Source: Gaiellasilicea sp035575835 (GTDB taxonomy: Bacteria; Actinomycetota; Thermoleophilia; Gaiellales; Gaiellaceae). Taken from it: 8,161 nt of DNA. Positions 5,178 through 8,161 of the stretch are shown in pieces. The position numbers and the translations under genes were made by a program. Every line of letters begins with the position of its first letter. Within the stretch, counting starts at the first letter, position 1. The stretch lies in contig DATLXM010000157.1 of assembly GCA_035575835.1 (NCBI GenBank), positions 1-8,161 of the forward strand, read 5' to 3'. Below the pieces are notes generated by a model. The model did not search any database and was not told where the DNA came from. It was given only the letters and a program-made list of their open reading frames with translations.

Positions 5178-5948
5178 ATGGCCCTCCTCTCGCTGCGGAA
5201 CGTCACTCGTCGCTTCGGCGGCATCGTCGCGCTCGACGGCGTCTCCTTCGACGTGGGGGAGGGGCAGATCGTCGGCCTGATCGGCCCGAACGGCGCCGGC
5301 AAGACGACGGCGTTCAACGTGATCACGCGCCTCTATACGCCGAACGAGGGCGAGGTCGAGTTCGACGGCGAGAACCTCCTCAAGGCCCGCGTGCACGGGA
5401 TCGTCGGGAGGGGGATCGCGCGCACCTTCCAGAACGTGGAGCTCTTCAAGACGATGAGCGCGCTCGAGAACGTGCTCGTCGGCGCCCACACCCGAGGCTC
5501 GGGCAGCGAGGCGCAGGCGCTCGAGGCACTCGACTACGTCGGGCTCGCGCCGATCGCGCGCCGCCCGGTGGCCGGCCTTCCGTTCGGGACGCTGAAGCGC
5601 GTCGAGCTCGCGCGGGCGCTCGTCGCGCAACCGAAGCTCCTCCTCCTCGACGAGCCCGCGGGTGGGCTCAACCACGAGGAGGTCGAGGAGCTCGGACGCT
5701 TCATCCAGCAGATCCGGGACGACCGCAAGCTGACCGTCCTTCTCGTCGAGCACCACATGAATCTCGTGATGGGGATCTCCGACCACGTGCACGTGCTCAA
5801 CTTCGGCAAGACGATCGCCGACGGAGCGCCCGCCGACGTTCGTGCCAACCCCGGCGTGATCGAGGCCTATCTGGGCGCGGACGAGCAGCCCGCCGCCGCC
5901 GAGCCGGAAAGGACGGAGGGAGAGCCGAATGGCGCTGCTCGAGCTTAA
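5178..5948 (+). CDS. livG: Branched-chain-amino-acid-type ABC transporter ATP-binding protein LivG
   Basis: This 256-residue cytoplasmic ATPase is one of the two that power a Liv-type importer. It has Walker A GPNGAGKT at 36-43, Q-loop Gln85 (ARTFQNVELF) and signature region LPFGTLKRVELARAL at 134-148. Walker B is LLLLDEP (154-160, with Asp158 and Glu159) and the switch region VEHHMNLVMGISDHVHVL begins at 189. The pattern RRFGGIVALDGVSF and the RTFQNVELF segment are typical of LivG. The signature reads LPFGT rather than LSGGQ, and the usual EHDM reads EHHM; both look like tolerated family variants. The ATG at 5178 gives the standard N-terminus; an in-frame start further upstream lies in the promoter. 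The last 20 residues or so are a loose Ala/Glu/Pro tail whose DNA holds the livF ribosome site and overlaps livF by 20 bp. The transported substrate is not determined by this subunit. Confidence 0.95.
   Translation: MALLSLRNVTRRFGGIVALDGVSFDVGEGQIVGLIGPNGAGKTTAFNVITRLYTPNEGEVEFDGENLLKARVHGIVGRGIARTFQNVELFKTMSALENVLVGAHTRGSGSEAQALEALDYVGLAPIARRPVAGLPFGTLKRVELARALVAQPKLLLLDEPAGGLNHEEVEELGRFIQQIRDDRKLTVLLVEHHMNLVMGISDHVHVLNFGKTIADGAPADVRANPGVIEAYLGADEQPAAAEPERTEGEPNGAARA
5915..5922 (+). promoter_or_regulatory. Shine-Dalgarno site for livF
   Basis: GGAGGGAG lies six bases before the livF ATG at 5929, inside the end of livG. It is the only strong ribosome site I find in the window and fixes the livF start, which otherwise could be questioned because of the 20-bp overlap. 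Confidence 0.75.
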
Positions 5949-6633
5949 GGACGTCGAGGCCCGCTACGGCCAGGTACGGGCGCTTCACGGCGTCTCGCTC
6001 GCGGTCGACGAGGGCCAGATCGTCGCCGTCCTCGGGGCGAACGGGGCCGGCAAGACGACGACCCTGCGCGCGATCTCGGGAACGGTCCGCCGCTCGGGAG
6101 AGATCGCCTTCGACGGCAAGAAGCTCGGCCGGCGCGGGCCCGAGGCGGTCGCGAAGCTCGGCGTCGCGCACGTGCCCGAAGGCCGCGGCACCTTCTCCGA
6201 GCTGTCGGTGACCGAGAATCTCCGGCTCGGCGCGTACACCCGCCGCGGCTCGCACGAGGCGGACATGAAGCGGATGGGCGGCTACTTCCCCTGGATCGAC
6301 GAGCGCCGCGAGCAGCACGCGGGCACCCTCTCCGGCGGCGAGCAGCAGATGCTCGCGCTCGCCCGTGCCCTGATGAGCCGGCCGCGACTGCTCCTGCTCG
6401 ACGAACCCTCGCTCGGGCTCGCGCCGCTCGTCACCCGCGAGATCTTTCGGATCGTGAGCGAGTTGAACGAAGAGGAAGGCTTGACCGTGCTCGTCGTGGA
6501 GCAGAACGCCAAGATCGCGCTCCACGTCGCCGAGCGCGCCTACGTGCTCGAGGTGGGTGAGGTCGCGGTCTCCGGAACGAGCGACGAGCTCGCCCGCGAG
6601 GAATCCGTCCGCAAGTCCTACCTGGGGTACTAG
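5929..6633 (+). CDS. livF: Branched-chain-amino-acid-type ABC transporter ATP-binding protein LivF
   Basis: This 234-residue protein is the second ATPase of the Liv-type importer and pairs with LivG on the cytoplasmic face. Walker A GANGAGKT is at 36-43 and the LivF-typical VPEGRGTF at 82-89. The signature LSGGEQQMLALARAL is at 134-148, Walker B LLLLDEPSLGLAP at 154-166, and VEQNAKIALHVAERAYVLEVG from 189. Gln191 in place of the switch histidine is normal for LivF. The length and the C-terminal end (RKSYLGY) are standard, so the gene is intact. It overlaps livG by 20 bp and is followed by livH, whose conserved N-terminal frame opens five bases after the start of the livF stop codon, in another frame. 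Confidence 0.96.
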   Translation: MALLELKDVEARYGQVRALHGVSLAVDEGQIVAVLGANGAGKTTTLRAISGTVRRSGEIAFDGKKLGRRGPEAVAKLGVAHVPEGRGTFSELSVTENLRLGAYTRRGSHEADMKRMGGYFPWIDERREQHAGTLSGGEQQMLALARALMSRPRLLLLDEPSLGLAPLVTREIFRIVSELNEEEGLTVLVVEQNAKIALHVAERAYVLEVGEVAVSGTSDELAREESVRKSYLGY

Positions 6634-6635
6634 GC

Positions 6636-7520
6636 ATCGCAGCCTTCTTCCAGCAGGTCGTCTCGGGTCTCGCCTCCGGCGGTATCTACGCCGCGCTCGC
6701 GCTCGCGCTCGTCCTGATCCACCGCGCGACCGGGGTGATCAACTTCGCCCAGGGCGAGATGGCGATGTTCACGACCTATATCGCGTGGACGTTGACCGCG
6801 AACCACGGCTGGTCGTACTGGCCGGCGTTCATCGCCACCCTCCTCTTCGCGTTCACGCTCGGCCTCGGGATCCAACGGATCATCATCCGCCCGATCGAGC
6901 GCGCCTCCGTCCTGACGACGGTGATCGTCACGATCGGGCTCGTCCTCATCTTCAACGGGGCGGCGGGATGGATCTGGTCGGCCGAGATCCGCGCGTTCCC
7001 GAGCCCGTTCCCGAACGAGACGTGGCGCGTCGGCGGCGTCGCGATCTCGCAGCAGGACGTGGGCACGATCGGGGTCGTGATCGTGCTCGTCGTGCTCCTC
7101 GGCGCCTTCTTCCGGTACACGAAGATCGGGCTCGCGCTCAGGGCGGCCGCCCTGAATCCCGACGCGAGCCGGCTCGTCGGCGTCCGCGTCGGCTGGATGC
7201 TCGGGATCGGCTGGGGGCTCGCCGCGATGCTCGGCGCCGTGGCCGGGATGCTCGCCGCGCCGACCGTCTTCCTCGACCCGAACATGATGCAGGCGATCCT
7301 GATCTACGCCTTCGCGGCCGCGGTTCTGGGCGGGATCGACTCGCCCGTCGGCGCGGTCGTCGGCGGGCTCCTGCTCGGGGTCGGGCTCAACCTCGTCGGC
7401 GCCTACATCGACTTCGTCGGGGCCGACCTGCGCCTGCCGGTCGCACTCCTGATCATCTTGATCGTCCTCCTTGTCCGGCCCGCCGGACTCTTCGGGAAGG
7501 CCGTGGCGAGGCGGGTATGA
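6636..7520 (+). CDS. livH: Branched-chain-amino-acid-type ABC transporter permease LivH (start codon apparently ATC)
   Basis: This polytopic inner-membrane permease forms the translocation path with LivM. The family-conserved N-terminus (FFQQVVSGLASGGIYAAL, HRATGVINFAQGEMAMF) is read in a frame that has no ATG, GTG or TTG from its upstream stop (TGA at 6558-6560) to the GTG at 6735. That GTG is codon 34 and would remove the first membrane helix. The only sensibly placed codon is ATC at 6636, giving 294 residues. Hydrophobic segments follow along the length, with the ATPase-docking loop near GLALRAAALNPDASRLVGV (165-183) and the usual end RPAGLFGKAV (281-290). The stop overlaps livM in ATGA. 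A GGGG at 6624-6627 is a weak ribosome site. Either ATC is used as a start, or base 6638 is an error or mutation of ATG. The product assignment is firm; the start is uncertain. Confidence 0.9.
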   Translation: MAAFFQQVVSGLASGGIYAALALALVLIHRATGVINFAQGEMAMFTTYIAWTLTANHGWSYWPAFIATLLFAFTLGLGIQRIIIRPIERASVLTTVIVTIGLVLIFNGAAGWIWSAEIRAFPSPFPNETWRVGGVAISQQDVGTIGVVIVLVVLLGAFFRYTKIGLALRAAALNPDASRLVGVRVGWMLGIGWGLAAMLGAVAGMLAAPTVFLDPNMMQAILIYAFAAAVLGGIDSPVGAVVGGLLLGVGLNLVGAYIDFVGADLRLPVALLIILIVLLVRPAGLFGKAVARRV

Positions 7521-8161
7521 GGCGACCCGACATCCGCCGCGCCGACCTCCTCCGGATCGGGACGTTCCTGCTCGCGGTCGTGGCGATCTTCCTGCTCCCG
7601 CGCCTGATCAGCGACTTCCGGGCGCAGCAGTTCGCCTACGTCGGGATCTACCTGATCGCCCTGCTCGGCCTGAACGTGCTCACGGGTTTCACGGGTCAGA
7701 TCTCGCTCGGGCACGGAGCCTTCATGGCGATCGGGGGCTATACGACGGCGATCCTGATCTCCGATCAGGGCCTGAAGATCGGCTCCCACGTCTTCACGAG
7801 CGACCTCAAGGACATCTATACGATCCCGCTCGCAGGCCTCGTCGCCGGGATCGTCGGGTTCCTCTTCGGGTTCCCGGCCCTGCGTCTGACCGGTCTCTAC
7901 CTCGCGCTCGCGACATTCGCGGTCGCGGTCGCGACGCCGGCGCTGATCAAGAAGTTCGAGACGTTCACCGGCGGTGGCGGCGGCATCAACCTGTTCGGGA
8001 TCCCCGGGCTGACCGCGGCTATCGAGCCGGTCCGGATCCCGATCATCGGGAGCGAGCTCGGCTTCAACGAGTGGCTCTACTACCTGAGCTGGTCGGTCGC
8101 GCTCGCGATGTTCGCGATCGCCTGGGGCCTCCTCCGCGGCCGCCTCGGCAGGGCCTTCCGG
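7517..8161 (+). CDS. livM: Branched-chain-amino-acid-type ABC transporter permease LivM (partial, C-terminus off the right edge)
   Basis: This entry was translated by hand; 215 codons are open to the window end. The second membrane permease of the Liv importer is recognisable from LGLNVLTGFTGQISLGHGAF (50-69), the hallmark LivM segment. PALRLTGLYLALATFAVAV (120-138), TGGGGGINLFGIPG (151-164) and the RLGRAFR that opens the ATPase-docking loop at the edge also fit. Membrane segments lie at about 14-30, 40-56, 62-82, 103-120, 124-140 and 186-206. The first ten residues are basic. The ATG overlaps the livH stop codon (ATGA), so the two permeases are translationally coupled. Probably about a third of the protein is missing. 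A substrate-binding protein gene, if linked, must lie beyond the right edge. Confidence 0.94.
   Translation, partial: MRRPDIRRADLLRIGTFLLAVVAIFLLPRLISDFRAQQFAYVGIYLIALLGLNVLTGFTGQISLGHGAFMAIGGYTTAILISDQGLKIGSHVFTSDLKDIYTIPLAGLVAGIVGFLFGFPALRLTGLYLALATFAVAVATPALIKKFETFTGGGGGINLFGIPGLTAAIEPVRIPIIGSELGFNEWLYYLSWSVALAMFAIAWGLLRGRLGRAFR

Noticed and set aside
4142..5326. A 394-codon minus-strand frame over the desaturase
   Set aside because: It overlaps the desaturase in another frame, runs through the promoter into livG, and is low-complexity Arg/Pro-rich sequence.
6558..6640. A livF-livH fusion by programmed frameshift
   Set aside because: livF ends at the normal family length with its own stop. 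I see no slippery run, and a fused product would join a cytoplasmic ATPase directly to the first permease helix, which is not a known arrangement.
1..8161. CRISPR arrays, tRNA/rRNA genes, insertion sequences or prophage traces
   Set aside because: No regularly spaced repeats, no cloverleaf-like sequence, no transposase or integrase motifs and no composition break were found by reading both strands.

Overview
This window is GC-rich (roughly two thirds G+C) chromosomal DNA, almost entirely coding, with GTG starts, very short intergenic gaps and few Shine-Dalgarno sequences. The gene content (several acyl-CoA dehydrogenases, a lactate-monooxygenase-type flavoenzyme, a stearoyl-CoA-type desaturase, a Liv-type ABC transporter) and the TANNNT-then-start-codon promoters point to an actinobacterium. 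The style of the Liv permease sequence suggests Thermoleophilia (Solirubrobacterales/Gaiellales), but that placement is inference from sequence flavour, not a database match.

Layout. (1) Positions 1-2863, minus strand: a three-gene run reading right to left. It begins with an FMN-dependent alpha-hydroxy-acid oxidase of the lactate 2-monooxygenase type (2863-1700). A full-length acyl-CoA dehydrogenase follows (1690-545). Last is a second, reduced acyl-CoA dehydrogenase that starts on a TAATG overlap and runs off the left edge (545-1). The two dehydrogenases look like the alpha and beta subunits of a heteromeric enzyme of the kind used on bulky acyl-CoAs. (2) Positions 2881-4086, plus strand: a third acyl-CoA dehydrogenase, of the ACAD10/ACAD11 type, divergent from the oxidase across only 17 bp. 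(3) Positions 4087-4191: a short convergent gap with two hairpins. (4) Positions 4192-5115, minus strand: a membrane delta-9-type fatty acyl desaturase with all three histidine boxes. (5) Positions 5116-5177: a 62-bp divergent promoter region with a perfect 8-bp inverted repeat lying over the promoter elements of both flanking genes. (6) Positions 5178-8161, plus strand: a tightly overlapped livG-livF-livH-livM operon for a branched-chain-amino-acid-type ABC importer. livM is cut by the right edge, and no substrate-binding protein gene lies inside the window.

How it fits together. The left two thirds is a fatty-acid/acyl-CoA neighbourhood (three dehydrogenases, one desaturase). The transporter shares its control region with the desaturase. 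All the family assignments are well-known types, and I see no clearly new multi-gene system, mobile element, CRISPR array or RNA gene. The points most worth checking are the missing canonical start codon of livH, the shared palindrome between desaturase and livG, the repeated 13-bp promoter/start motif suggesting leaderless transcripts, and the predicted heteromeric dehydrogenase pair. No stretch longer than 300 bases lacks a gene.
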